Source: an uncultured Pleomorphomonas sp.
GTDB taxonomy: Bacteria; Pseudomonadota; Alphaproteobacteria; Rhizobiales; Pleomorphomonadaceae
NCBI GenBank assembly: GCA_937868725.1
Contig: CALMMQ010000044.1
Span: forward strand, 1-64,000
Length of the DNA: 64,000 nucleotides
Reading direction: 5' to 3'
Both the position numbers and the translations under genes were made by a program. The notes under the pieces were generated by a model, which saw only the letters and a program-made list of their open reading frames with translations, was not told where the DNA came from and did no database searches. Of this stretch, positions 7,380 to 15,897 are shown piece after piece (the stretch's first letter is position 1; the number at the start of each line of letters is the position of its first letter).

Positions 7380-8915
7380 ATGAAGTTCACCGTCGTCCCC
7401 TATTCGGAGCGCGCTCGCCGATACCCAAATCTTGAGGGGCTGGACGAGGTATTCGTTGTGCGCGACAATTGGGATGATTACGGCTTCAGAACCAATTTCG
7501 CGTTGGTCTATTTCGATAGCGACGGCAAACGCCTCGAAATCGGTGACGTCAAGATCATGCAGTCCGGCATGACCAGCGGCTATACGCCTATCGACGAAGA
7601 GTTCGAGCTCTTGACCCCCGAATACGCCTCGCTGGGCCAAAGCCAACAATACTATGAAACGCTGCTGCATCTGGACGAGCATGTCAGGGTGGAAATCCTA
7701 GTTGCTTTGCGGGACGTGGTCTGGAATCAAGGCGATCTAGAGTTGTTGAAGCAGCAGAGGGCCTACGACGTCTCTCTCATGCGATCTATCGGTGACACTC
7801 GATACGCCAAATTCGCATCGACCCTGCAGAACGATGCGGTGCTGACCTCGTTCAACTTCTCGTACCGGTTCCCCGATAGCGAGGAGAAGATCCTGTTCGA
7901 GGTCGAGCCCGACAGTTTGCCGCCCACCAACATCCATGTCGTGATCGGACGAAATGGCGTGGGTAAGACCACGCTGCTCACCTCGATGAGCTCGCTGCTT
8001 CGCAATGGACGTGATCGTCGACTGGGGCAGTTACAGTTTTCGGGCGCAGAGATGGTGGACGCCAAGGATCAGTTCGCAAACCTGATCACCGTGGCCTTCA
8101 GCGCCTTCGACAGCTTCGATCCGCCGCCACGTTCCGCCTCCGGTCTGCTTCGCAGCATGAAGGCCGGCACACGAAGTGGTATCAGCTACACCTATGTAGG
8201 GTTGAAGAAGCGCATCAAGAGAGGCGACGAGCGGGCCACGGGCAACAAGAGTGAGGTGGATCTACTAACCGATTTCGTGAATAGTACACTCCGCTGCCTC
8301 CGCAGTTCTAGCCGCCCGCGCTGGCAGTCGGCAATGCGCATTCTCGAAGCGGATCCCTTGTTTAGCGCGCTGGGCCCTTCCTCTCTGGCGGACTTGCCTG
8401 CTCAGAGTATTGAGAATGCGGCTGGCGACCTTTTCGCCAAAGCGAGTTCAGGACACAAAATCGTACTCCTGACATTGACGCGGTTGGCAGAGTTGGTCAG
8501 CGAGCGGACTCTCGTTCTCATCGACGAGCCCGAGGCGCATTTGCATCCGCCGTTGGTGATGGCCTTCGTCCGGGCCCTGTCGAATCTGCTTTCGAAGCGA
8601 AATGGTGTGGCGATCCTGGCCACGCATTCCCCCGTCGTGGTGCAAGAGGTCCCTTCCAATTGTGTGACGCTGTTGTTCCGACCGGGCGGGGCCGTATCGG
8701 TGGAACGACCCGAAATCGAAACCTTTGGGGAGAACTTGGGTGCCCTGACCAGGGACATATTCCGCGTTCAGGTCACGGAGAGCGGTCACCACAATCTCAT
8801 AGCGACCGTAGTCGCAGAGTCGGATGATTTGGAGGAGGTGCTTGAGCGCTTCGGCGATCGTGTGGGGTCGGAAGGGCGCGCGCTGGCGCGAACTATGCTG
8901 CGGACCCGCAGCTGA
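7380..8915 (+). CDS. AAA/ABC-type ATPase of a Septu-like defence pair
   Basis: 511 aa. The Walker A motif GRNGVGKTT is at about residues 190-198, Walker B LVLIDEPEAHLHPP at 378-391, and an H-loop ATHSP near 414-418. This is the SMC/RecF/OLD-like ATPase layout of PtuA-type defence proteins. The first ~170 residues form an extra N-terminal domain starting MKFTVVPYSERARRYPNLEG that I do not recognise. An HNH gene follows with a TGATG overlap at 8913-8917, so the two proteins are translationally coupled and probably form a complex. No Toprim nuclease domain is visible, unlike OLD. No ribosome-binding site is evident before the ATG. I infer a phage-defence role from the gene pairing and the island setting. 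Confidence 0.82.
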   Translation: MKFTVVPYSERARRYPNLEGLDEVFVVRDNWDDYGFRTNFALVYFDSDGKRLEIGDVKIMQSGMTSGYTPIDEEFELLTPEYASLGQSQQYYETLLHLDEHVRVEILVALRDVVWNQGDLELLKQQRAYDVSLMRSIGDTRYAKFASTLQNDAVLTSFNFSYRFPDSEEKILFEVEPDSLPPTNIHVVIGRNGVGKTTLLTSMSSLLRNGRDRRLGQLQFSGAEMVDAKDQFANLITVAFSAFDSFDPPPRSASGLLRSMKAGTRSGISYTYVGLKKRIKRGDERATGNKSEVDLLTDFVNSTLRCLRSSSRPRWQSAMRILEADPLFSALGPSSLADLPAQSIENAAGDLFAKASSGHKIVLLTLTRLAELVSERTLVLIDEPEAHLHPPLVMAFVRALSNLLSKRNGVAILATHSPVVVQEVPSNCVTLLFRPGGAVSVERPEIETFGENLGALTRDIFRVQVTESGHHNLIATVVAESDDLEEVLERFGDRVGSEGRALARTMLRTRS

Positions 8916-9757
8916 TGCAGACGGTCGCGCTGCCAGAGGAGGATGCAGGCGAGCTCTTCGCCGCGTGCGCTACTAGGACGCGCTCGGTTGCCGATCGAAC
9001 TGCGCTCCTGTTACAGCGCCCGCACGTCGAGGCGCGCGCGGCGTCCTATCTGGAGCATGCGAACCGCGCAGCCCTGCACGAATTCGCCATCGAGGTGCCG
9101 GTCGGGATACCGGCGGCCGAACTCAGCGGTGTCTACGACAGGGTATTAGTGAAGGGCGGTGAACGCTCGACATACGTCAAGCTCAAAGGCGCAGCACGCT
9201 ATGGTCGTTGCCCGCTCTGCGCACAGCGGGACGTGAAGACACTCGACCACTATCTAACGCGCGAGGACTATCCCGAGCTCGCCGTGGTGCCGGCCAACCT
9301 CGTACCCTGCTGCTCCGACTGCAACCACGCGAAGGGAACCTATCGAACGACCAGAGGCGAGCGTTTGCTCTTCCATCCCTATTTCGACGACTGGAGTGCA
9401 CACCGACTCATCAAGGCGACACTGATCTTTGATGAGGGCTTAACCGTGACCTATTCGGTTCGCGAGGCACACGGTGCCTCAGAGACGACGCTAGAACGTG
9501 CGCGACGCCATTTTTACCAGCTGGACCTGGGCAACCTCTATTCGAAGCACGCGGCCGTCGAACTTGTGGACCGCAAGGTGGCGTTCCTGGAGACTTTTCA
9601 AGCAGATGGTCCAGAAGGCCTGCGCAATGATCTGAAGATCGAGGTTCGCAGCCGACGCCGACGGAACATCAACAGTTGGCAGTCAGCACTTTACCGTGCC
9701 CTCTCACGGAGCGACGAGTTTTGCGCAGGCGGCTTCCAGCAGATCGAAGACCCCTGA
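8915..9757 (+). CDS. HNH endonuclease partner (PtuB-like)
   Basis: 280 aa. The HNH/zinc core lies at about residues 99-141: CPLC (99-102), LDHY with the putative catalytic His at 112, and CSDCNHAKG (133-141). The four cysteines would bind one zinc. The flanking N-terminal ~95 and C-terminal ~140 residues are helical and charged and probably contact the ATPase. The start overlaps the ATPase stop. Septu systems pair a PtuA ATPase with a PtuB HNH nuclease, and this matches in order and coupling, though PtuB homologues are often shorter. A related ATPase-HNH family is an alternative. Confidence 0.82.
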   Translation: MQTVALPEEDAGELFAACATRTRSVADRTALLLQRPHVEARAASYLEHANRAALHEFAIEVPVGIPAAELSGVYDRVLVKGGERSTYVKLKGAARYGRCPLCAQRDVKTLDHYLTREDYPELAVVPANLVPCCSDCNHAKGTYRTTRGERLLFHPYFDDWSAHRLIKATLIFDEGLTVTYSVREAHGASETTLERARRHFYQLDLGNLYSKHAAVELVDRKVAFLETFQADGPEGLRNDLKIEVRSRRRRNINSWQSALYRALSRSDEFCAGGFQQIEDP

Positions 9758-10058
9758 CGCGAAAAGCGTCGTGGAGGATAATCAGAGCACTCATGCGATC
9801 CGTGAGGCAACACCTGTTTCCGGCCCAGCGAGGCCGCACATCGGCTTCGATCACGACGGTAGTCTAAATAAAGATACGGCTGCTTCTGGGAAGCCATCAG
9901 AGAATCTTAAACGACCGTAATGGGGTCGGCTGCAGAACGGCGGCTATCTGCACAGCGGCAGCCAAAACCGGTCGGTCCGCTCGCTGCCCCGAAGTTGCCA
10001 TTGAGAAAGTGTATTTTCAAAGGCCTTCCCCTTTATCCCTCATGGCCTTCCTTTCCTC
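9758..10058. other. Gene-free stretch between HNH and Fic genes
   Basis: About 300 bp between convergent genes. I see no gene, clear terminator or repeat in it. Confidence 0.5.
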
Positions 10059-11258
10059 TCACTCCCTCCGCTCAGGAAACAGCCCCGGCATCCATCGCCC
10101 GGCGAACTTGGCCGGGAACGCCAGCTTCAGGGGCGCGCGCGTCGAGACTGAGGAGAATGCACCCACTTCCAGGAGTGCAGAGGTAACCCGCCGCGCGGTG
10201 CGGTCGCTCGTGCCGAGGATGGCTTCGACCTCACCGCGTTCGATCTGCCCCTGATAGAGCACAGCCTTCAGCACGACATCGGATTTCGGGGGCAGGGCTC
10301 CGGCACGCATTTCCTCTTCGGCCCAAATCAGGATGCGGTCTCGCAGCCGATCCGGCCGCATGAGGCTTTCCATAAACTCCACCTGGTCGATGCAGGTGCG
10401 CAGGAAAAACTCAGCGAAAGAGGCCAGCGCGGCCTCGCTCAGCGTGCCGCGTCCGTCGCGATCTCCTCTGCGGGGACTATCGCAGGCGGCAAGGTGCGCC
10501 TTGTAGGCAGCCTCCTGCCTGGCCAGCCCGCGCGCAACGGACCAAAGGCCGCGCGTGTCGAGCGTCCGGCGCAACATGGCGTAGGACATGAGACGGGCAA
10601 CGCGCCCGTTGCCGTCAAGGAAAGGATGCACCCAAAGAAGCCGGTGATGGGCGCAAGCGGCGGCAAGGATCGGTTCGATCCTGCCGGGCAGGCTATAGGC
10701 CTTGTGCATCCGTTCGAGAAAGCGCGGCACCGCGCCGGGGCTGATGGCGACGTGGCGTCCGACCTCGACATAGCGATTGCGCAGCTCGCCGGGAACAACG
10801 GGGACTTTCTCGCCTGTCTTTGGGTTTTCGACGAAGAGGAGTTCGGGCGGCAACAACTCGCAGAACCGGCGATGTAGCTCAATGACCGAAGCTGGCGCGG
10901 TTGGCGGCTCCGCCATGCCGCCTTCGTCGATCCACTTCTGGACGGCGACATGCGCCTTGGCCTCAAGCTGAAGGTTGCGCTTCTTCGGATCAGCGCTGTA
11001 GTCGTCCCGCATCGCGCGCTCGATGTCGATGGGGTGGGTGTCGTGGCCCTCGATGAGGTTGCTGTAGTAGCAGTTCATCGCCCGCACGAGATCGGCGAGC
11101 GCCTCAGCGATGGAAGCGGGTAAACCGGCGCGAAAGGCGGCGGACTTTTCTGCGAGATCAAGGACGAGATCGTTCAGACCCGCGCGCGTTGGAGCACCCT
11201 CCGAGACCATCAGGGGCTCGAACAGGCCGATCGTCTCGCCATCGTCGGGGATCGCCAT
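10059..11258 (-). CDS. Fic-family AMP-transferase with N-terminal inhibitory motif
   Basis: 399 aa. The catalytic Fic motif HPFLDGNGR lies at about residues 213-221 and is intact. Upstream, SNLIEGH matches the (S/T)xxxE(G/N) inhibitory helix of class II Fic proteins, in which the Glu blocks ATP binding until relieved. The C-terminal ~100 residues (DVVLKAVLYQGQIERGEVEAILGTSDRTARRV) form a winged helix, suggesting DNA binding. Fic enzymes AMPylate protein side chains. No separate antitoxin is adjacent, consistent with intramolecular inhibition. It is a single gene on the minus strand between the HNH gene and the parD remnant operon. Confidence 0.92.
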   Translation of the reverse strand: MAIPDDGETIGLFEPLMVSEGAPTRAGLNDLVLDLAEKSAAFRAGLPASIAEALADLVRAMNCYYSNLIEGHDTHPIDIERAMRDDYSADPKKRNLQLEAKAHVAVQKWIDEGGMAEPPTAPASVIELHRRFCELLPPELLFVENPKTGEKVPVVPGELRNRYVEVGRHVAISPGAVPRFLERMHKAYSLPGRIEPILAAACAHHRLLWVHPFLDGNGRVARLMSYAMLRRTLDTRGLWSVARGLARQEAAYKAHLAACDSPRRGDRDGRGTLSEAALASFAEFFLRTCIDQVEFMESLMRPDRLRDRILIWAEEEMRAGALPPKSDVVLKAVLYQGQIERGEVEAILGTSDRTARRVTSALLEVGAFSSVSTRAPLKLAFPAKFAGRWMPGLFPERRE

Positions 11259-11371
11259 CTGTCCTGCTCTCTGTCCGCTTTACTGACCGCCATCAACTTC
11301 GATGAATGTCAAACAATATCATCTTATTGGTTGATTTTGAAGCGTGGTATATTCCGGAAAGATGGCCGGTT

Positions 11372-11509
11372 TCATGTCCGCCATCTTGTGTAGGGGGATA
11401 TGGAGAGTCGGAAGCTTCCTAAGCACCGATCACCGATCTCCGCAAAGCCTTCTGGCCGATCGCGCAGCAAATTAGGCAGGTCGTATCCTGCTCGGGGCGC
11501 AAGAATCAA
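11372..11509 (-). pseudogene. Candidate decayed parE toxin remnant
   Basis: A 45-codon frame starts with a TTG overlapping the parD stop codon, as expected for a ParDE operon. Its first residues, [15 protein letters not shown], resemble the N-terminus of RelE/ParE toxins. The frame then loses similarity and stops at 11372, about half the length of a ParE. I regard it as a truncated remnant. The similarity is short and could be chance. Confidence 0.35.
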
Positions 11510-11784
11510 TCGTTTCGGGCTAATCGGTCCCTCCCCCGCTTGATGATGTCATCGGTCAGCGCTTGAGCATCGGCATATTCGATGCCCTTGCCAGCAGCAA
11601 TTTCCGCGTCAGCAGCATCGATGTGCGCCCTTACCTCGGCGAGGCGTGCTTCGTAATCCTCCAACATTCTCAGACCTGCGCGCACGACCTCGCTCGCGTT
11701 GTTGAACCGTCCGAGTTTGATTTGCTGAGTAATGAAGGCGTCGTATCGATCGCCGACGACGTAGGATTTCCGAGCGTTCGGCAT
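11506..11784 (-). CDS. parD: ParD-family antitoxin without an intact toxin
   Basis: 92 aa. The N-terminal ribbon-helix-helix (about residues 8-45: [36 protein letters not shown]) is the DNA-binding and dimer domain of ParD antitoxins. The C-terminal part ends [22 protein letters not shown], the toxin-wrapping segment. It normally precedes parE in one operon. Here only a short possible remnant follows at 11372-11509. It may be an orphan antitoxin able to neutralise related ParE toxins elsewhere. Confidence 0.88.
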   Translation of the reverse strand: MPNARKSYVVGDRYDAFITQQIKLGRFNNASEVVRAGLRMLEDYEARLAEVRAHIDAADAEIAAGKGIEYADAQALTDDIIKRGRDRLARND

Positions 11785-11861
11785 GGTATGTCCTCGCTTG
11801 CTCGAAGCATCATGTCACAGGTAGGAACTGTTCATACAGGCTTGTTTGAGAAGGCTGGCTT

Positions 11862-13703
11862 TCACACCATCGGGTTCCGATCCAGCTTTCCCCGATAAGC
11901 CGGGTGCCGGTGCGAGATGATCCGGTCAATGACGGCGGGAGGTTTGGAGCCGGTGAGCAGCAACATCTTGCCGGTCTTGAGTTCCAGGATCTGATCCGCT
12001 GTCATGAGCTTCTGGCGCTGCTCGATCATGGAATGCCCGCTGGATTTGCCGCCATGCTGGCGGGTGCGGGTGAGCACGGTCTGATCGCCGAGCGCATTGG
12101 CGGCCCAGTTGGCGGTTTCGAACTCGGCACGGCCAAGGCCGAAGATGCGGGTGGTCACACAAGAGCCGAGAATGCTCGCGGTGTCGCCCTTGCCGTAGAC
12201 GCTCTCGATCTGGCCTTTGTCCTGGGTGATGAACAGCGCTTCGATGCCGCAACCGGCGGCGACATTGGCGATGTTGACCAGCTTTTCCATGCGCCCGAGC
12301 CGGACGAACTCGTCCAGCACGAGGAGCACGTTCTTTTTCGGCTTCTTCGCACCTTCGAGGCGTACGGCCATGCCGAGGATGATGTTGGTGATGAGCCGCA
12401 GGAACACCGCCTGCGCGTCCACCTGGTCGAGCGGCACGACGATTAAGAGGTCGGCGCTGCCGGCGAACACATCTTCGAGCGAACAGCTTGAGGCGGCGAG
12501 GAAGCGGCGCATTTCGTCGGAACGCGCCCAATCGAACGCCTTTTTGATGGTGGTCTTGATCGCGCCGCGTTCGTTTTCGCCGGCTGCGAGGAAGGTCGCG
12601 GCAGCTGCGGCGGGGCGGGTGCCGAAGCGCTCGGGCAAGGATGCCCAAGCACCGGTCGTCTTTTCAAAATCGGCGGCAAACAGCAGGTCCATGACGGTGA
12701 TCAGGTTGCGCTCTTCGGCGGGATGCCGCGTGGCGACGACCTCCAGCACAGCGGCAATCATCGCCTTGGCCATTTCGGCGAAGTGCGCGCCGTTGCCGAG
12801 TTCCGGACGAACCAGCCCTTCGGCGATCACTTCAATGTCGCGAACAAGATGATCGGGGCGGACATAATCCAGCGGATTGAAACAGTCTTTCGCTGGCTCG
12901 ATGACGCCGAACGGGTTGAGCACGATGACGCGCCGGCCAAGGGACTGCCGGAACCGGCGCGTCACCGCGAAGTTCTCGCCCTTGATGTCGAGCACGGCAA
13001 CCGGACCATCATGATCGACGATTGCCGGCAACACGACGGAGACGCCTTTACCGGCGCGGGTGCCGGCGATGGCTGCGTGATGCCCGGCGCGCCAGCCAGA
13101 ATTCGGGTTCGGGCGATAGCGCAGCACGGCCCCATGTGAGAGACCAAGGGGCAAGCCGGCGTCGTTATGGCGAAGCTGGAACAGTTCGCTGCGGTTCATC
13201 CAGCGCGCGCGCCACGGGCCACGGCTGGTGATGCGTCCGGATGAACTCGACGAAGCTGCCGACAGCGCCCACATCACATAGAACAATGGTATCGGCAGGC
13301 CGATGGCAAGGCTGGTTTGCAGGGTAAGCTTTTGCGTATCGGGAAGCCGGGAAACAAGATCCCACAAGCCACGCAGGCAGTCGGCCCCGGAATAGCCCGC
13401 CGCACGCCACGCTTTGAACGTTTCCGCAAGCGAGGCGATCAGGTGGAGGGGATCGGCAAGGGCCAGAGCGGACGCACCGAGGAGAGCAGCCCCCACAGCT
13501 AAGCTCGACGCGGTGCGGATGCGCCCTTGGCAATCCCCGGTCAGCACCTTCATTGCCATAGCGGCGGTCAGGATCAGGATTGCGGCTTGGGCGTTGGGCA
13601 ATGCCGCCGGCCACAGCGCCGGCATCATCATGAAGAGAAGAAAACCAGCCGCAAAGACGGCGGTGGACAGCGGATAGCGATAGAAGGGAATGATGAAGCT
13701 CAT
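11862..13703 (-). CDS. TraG/VirD4-type conjugative coupling protein
   Basis: 613 aa. Four hydrophobic segments occupy about residues 8-160. Walker A GTRAGKGVSVVLP is near 215 and Walker B LLVLDEFVRLG near 460. This is the type IV coupling protein layout: an inner-membrane hexamer that brings the relaxosome to a secretion channel. A Q-motif-like TRIFGLGRAEFETANW follows near 530. It is the last gene of the mobilization operon, read leftward, after the relaxase. No VirB-type secretion genes are in the window, so it would have to dock to another element's channel. Confidence 0.93.
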   Translation of the reverse strand: MSFIIPFYRYPLSTAVFAAGFLLFMMMPALWPAALPNAQAAILILTAAMAMKVLTGDCQGRIRTASSLAVGAALLGASALALADPLHLIASLAETFKAWRAAGYSGADCLRGLWDLVSRLPDTQKLTLQTSLAIGLPIPLFYVMWALSAASSSSSGRITSRGPWRARWMNRSELFQLRHNDAGLPLGLSHGAVLRYRPNPNSGWRAGHHAAIAGTRAGKGVSVVLPAIVDHDGPVAVLDIKGENFAVTRRFRQSLGRRVIVLNPFGVIEPAKDCFNPLDYVRPDHLVRDIEVIAEGLVRPELGNGAHFAEMAKAMIAAVLEVVATRHPAEERNLITVMDLLFAADFEKTTGAWASLPERFGTRPAAAAATFLAAGENERGAIKTTIKKAFDWARSDEMRRFLAASSCSLEDVFAGSADLLIVVPLDQVDAQAVFLRLITNIILGMAVRLEGAKKPKKNVLLVLDEFVRLGRMEKLVNIANVAAGCGIEALFITQDKGQIESVYGKGDTASILGSCVTTRIFGLGRAEFETANWAANALGDQTVLTRTRQHGGKSSGHSMIEQRQKLMTADQILELKTGKMLLLTGSKPPAVIDRIISHRHPAYRGKLDRNPMV

Positions 13704-13728
13704 GAGGGATACCTCTCGGAGGAGAAAC

Positions 13729-14796
13729 TCAGGCGCGGCCGCGACCGGAAGGGAGCGGGCTTCTCACCCGTTCCGGGACGGCTGCCCCGACAGGAGATGT
13801 TCGGCCTGCTCCAGCATCTCGAAGGCTTCCGCGATCTCGGATGGCACCGGCACGCTCAAGCGCAGAGCGAAGGCGTGCCATGCGGTCATGAACGAAGCCT
13901 GCGAGGCGATGAGCGATTTCAGCGAGCCTTCCAAAGCCGCTTGCCGGCTTTCGATCATGTCGGTCGAGCGCTTCTCCAGCGCCGCGAATTGCGCGGTCGA
14001 GTGTTCCAAGGCGCTGGTCAATCTCTCGATATAGGCCAGCAACTCGCGTTCCATCGGCGAGAGATTGCCGGAGTTCTGCTGTGCGGTTATTGGCATTTGG
14101 GGCATGGCTCACGGCTCGTGAATGATCTGAAGGCAGGGCGTTTTCGTATTGCCGGATTGGCAGGAGATCAGGCGCAGGCGGTGTTCGTCCCAGGTCAAGA
14201 CGGGGCCGGTCATGGATCAGTTCGCGCGCCTCGCCTCGGCGGACTCTTTCGATCAGGCTGACGGTCTCGCGGGCGCGCTTGGGCGCCTGCGGGTCGTTCC
14301 AGCCGTTTTCCTTGCTGAGGACATCACGCAGGGCGTCGTAGTGCCGCTCATAGCCGGGTGGGGCGATGTTGAGGCTGCGCCCGCTGGCAAGCTCCAAGCG
14401 CGGCGTCAGGAAATGCAGCTCGACGCGGCCTTCATGGGTATGGCGCACCCAAAGCATATCATGCTGGTCCGCATCCAGTCCGGCGAAGGCCAAGCCCTCG
14501 AAGGCGTCCATCACTTGACGTTGTTGCAACTCGGTCGGCGCATCCTCGGCGGTGAAAGCGAGGACGCCGGCGCGATAGGTCCACTGGTGCGGGCAACCGT
14601 CGATCAGTGCCCGCATCCGCTCGGCATCGCCGCGCAGCACCTCGGGCAGCGGTTCGCGGGCGAGGAACGTCATCTCGCCGCGCGCGTCGCGGATGGCGTT
14701 GCGGTTCTCATCATAGGCAACGACCTCGCGGGCAATGAGATAGTTGACCGGGCCGGAACCGCCACCCTGGCCATTGCGGAAAAGCTTGCTCAGCAC
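13729..14796 (-). CDS. MobP-type relaxase
   Basis: 355 aa. The metal-binding motif HTHEGRVELHF is near residues 115-126, the HxH...H type of MOBP relaxases. PVNYLI near residues 16-21 could supply the nicking tyrosine. Relaxases cut oriT and lead one strand into the recipient. The C-terminal half is Arg-rich and low in complexity, and overlaps a second gene in another frame (13764-14105). It starts 7 bp inside the end of mobC, indicating coupled translation. Its position upstream of the coupling protein fits a self-contained mobilization module. Confidence 0.88.
   Translation of the reverse strand: MLSKLFRNGQGGGSGPVNYLIAREVVAYDENRNAIRDARGEMTFLAREPLPEVLRGDAERMRALIDGCPHQWTYRAGVLAFTAEDAPTELQQRQVMDAFEGLAFAGLDADQHDMLWVRHTHEGRVELHFLTPRLELASGRSLNIAPPGYERHYDALRDVLSKENGWNDPQAPKRARETVSLIERVRRGEARELIHDRPRLDLGRTPPAPDLLPIRQYENALPSDHSRAVSHAPNANNRTAELRQSLADGTRVAGLYREIDQRLGTLDRAIRGAGEALDRHDRKPASGFGRLAEIAHRLAGFVHDRMARLRSALERAGAIRDRGSLRDAGAGRTSPVGAAVPERVRSPLPSGRGRA
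13764..14105 (-). CDS. MbeD/MobD-like small protein nested in the relaxase gene
   Basis: 113 aa in a different frame, wholly inside the 3' third of the relaxase gene. LSPMERELLAYIERLTSALEHSTAQ, then a run of amphipathic helices, looks like a real coiled-coil protein rather than the Arg/Pro-rich output of a shadow frame. ColE1-family mobilization regions carry mbeB and mbeD nested in mbeA in the same way, and MbeD is similarly small and helical. I infer an accessory mobilization or entry-exclusion role. The relaxase frame here is Arg/Gly/Ser-rich, consistent with constraint from the second frame. Confidence 0.65.
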   Translation of the reverse strand: MPQMPITAQQNSGNLSPMERELLAYIERLTSALEHSTAQFAALEKRSTDMIESRQAALEGSLKSLIASQASFMTAWHAFALRLSVPVPSEIAEAFEMLEQAEHLLSGQPSRNG

Positions 14797-15275
14797 GGTT
14801 CGCGCTCCCCGTTGGAAGAGAACCGCTCAAGTGTTTCCGCAAGCGCCCGCTCGATGGCGACGAGGCGCATGGCAACCTCGACCGCCTCGATGGCCGAAAC
14901 CGTCCCCAGAGCCTGGGCGGTGTTCAGCCAGTGAGCGACCTGGTTGAGGTTGCCGCCGATCCGAGCGATGCCGCGGACAAGTTCCGGGTCTACCTTCGGA
15001 ACCGGACGCCGCCGCCGCGCTTCGGTGAGGCCAAGCGCTTCCCGCATCAGCTCGGCAAAGGGCATTCCAGCCCGCTTGGCTCGTGCGGTTAGCGCTTGCT
15101 TTTCCGCGTCGGTGCAGCGGAAAACCACGACGGCAGAGAGATCGCGTTTGCGCGATGGCGGCGGGGCCTTGGTGGGGTTTGAAGGGGAGGCCTGCCTCCC
15201 CTCACAAGGTCCCTTGGCGGACGGCTTGCCGTATGACAAGGGTCGCCTTGCTTCCTCCAAATCCGCCGGCATCAC
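14790..15275 (-). CDS. mobC: MobC-family relaxosome protein
   Basis: 161 aa. The conserved core covers about residues 45-150: AVVVFRCTDAEKQALTARAKRAGMPFAELMREA (ribbon-helix-helix-like), then IARIGGNLNQVAHWLN, the hallmark MobC motif. MobC melts or marks DNA at oriT and helps relaxase nicking. The N-terminal ~40 residues are Pro/Ser-rich and may not be translated, since the start at 15275 rests mainly on the 4-nt overlap with the upstream gene. It overlaps the relaxase start by 7 bp. Confidence 0.9.
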   Translation of the reverse strand: MMPADLEEARRPLSYGKPSAKGPCEGRQASPSNPTKAPPPSRKRDLSAVVVFRCTDAEKQALTARAKRAGMPFAELMREALGLTEARRRRPVPKVDPELVRGIARIGGNLNQVAHWLNTAQALGTVSAIEAVEVAMRLVAIERALAETLERFSSNGEREPC

Positions 15276-15664
15276 GAAGCCCTCCGCAAGGCGGACTGCA
15301 TCCCGGCTTCAAGAGGTTTCTGGGCCAGTCGTCGGCCAAGGAAGGCGATCCAGTCGAGCGCCTTCGGGCTCCCGTCCTCCGGTGGCCAATAGCCGCCCGG
15401 CACGTTGAACCCTGATCGCCCGAATTTCGTGGCTCGGAGATCGAGGCTGTCGAGGGGCGGCAGTCGGCTTCGGACCAACCACCCCTGCCATGCATCGATC
15501 TGCGCTCGCTGGGTCTCGGCGATGAAGACGAGGGGGATGGCGCGCCGCGCCGTCTCTGCCAGCTCGGGTCTCGGGCGCGGCTGCGCGCCCTCGCACGGGT
15601 TAGGTTTATATATTTTTTCTTTCTCTGGATTCGGTGGACAGTTTTGTCCTCCTTCGCCGGACAA
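15272..15664 (-). CDS. Unknown protein at the head of the mobilization operon
   Basis: 130 aa. Residues about 38-130 (ARRAIPLVFIAETQRAQIDAW, then a WPPEDGSPKALDWIAFLGRRLA region) look like a folded protein. The first ~35 residues are Pro/Lys-rich and overlap the candidate oriT repeats, so the true start may lie further in. It overlaps mobC by ATGA. I do not recognise the family. Operon position suggests a mobilization accessory function. Confidence 0.55.
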   Translation of the reverse strand: MSGEGGQNCPPNPEKEKIYKPNPCEGAQPRPRPELAETARRAIPLVFIAETQRAQIDAWQGWLVRSRLPPLDSLDLRATKFGRSGFNVPGGYWPPEDGSPKALDWIAFLGRRLAQKPLEAGMQSALRRAS

Positions 15665-15729
15665 GTCTGACCGCCTTTGCGGACGCCGTTGACCGTCTTC
15701 GTTCGGGTAAAGGGGGACAAATCTTGTCC
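15636..15729. promoter_or_regulatory. Candidate oriT: nested GGACAA/TTGTCC inverted repeats
   Basis: The region upstream of the mob operon has GGACA-N4-TGTCC at 15636-15649. TTGTCC at 15644-15649 can pair with GGACAA at 15659-15664. A 15-bp palindrome, GGACAA-ATC-TTGTCC, lies at 15715-15729. Repeated inverted motifs next to mobC and relaxase genes are the usual form of oriT. The nick site is not identifiable by eye. Confidence 0.5.
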
Positions 15730-15897
15730 GTCTTTTCGCGCGCTTCGCTGGCGCGTAAGGACGACATCGAAGGCATCCGAGACGCTGAGGGCTTTATGCT
15801 GTTCGACAACGGCGTCGAAGGTTCAGTCGACACGGGCACCCGAGGATATGTCCCAATCATTTACGCCGTTCCGTGAAGCGATAGCTGCATTGCTGGA

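Noticed and set aside
6968..9757. Retron hypothesis for the ATPase-HNH pair
   Set aside because: Some retrons carry ATPase-HNH effectors, but no reverse transcriptase gene is present in the window.
15606..15876. Overlapping ~80-codon frames on both strands upstream of the mob operon
   Set aside because: They coincide with the candidate oriT repeats, have no motif, and overlap each other almost completely.
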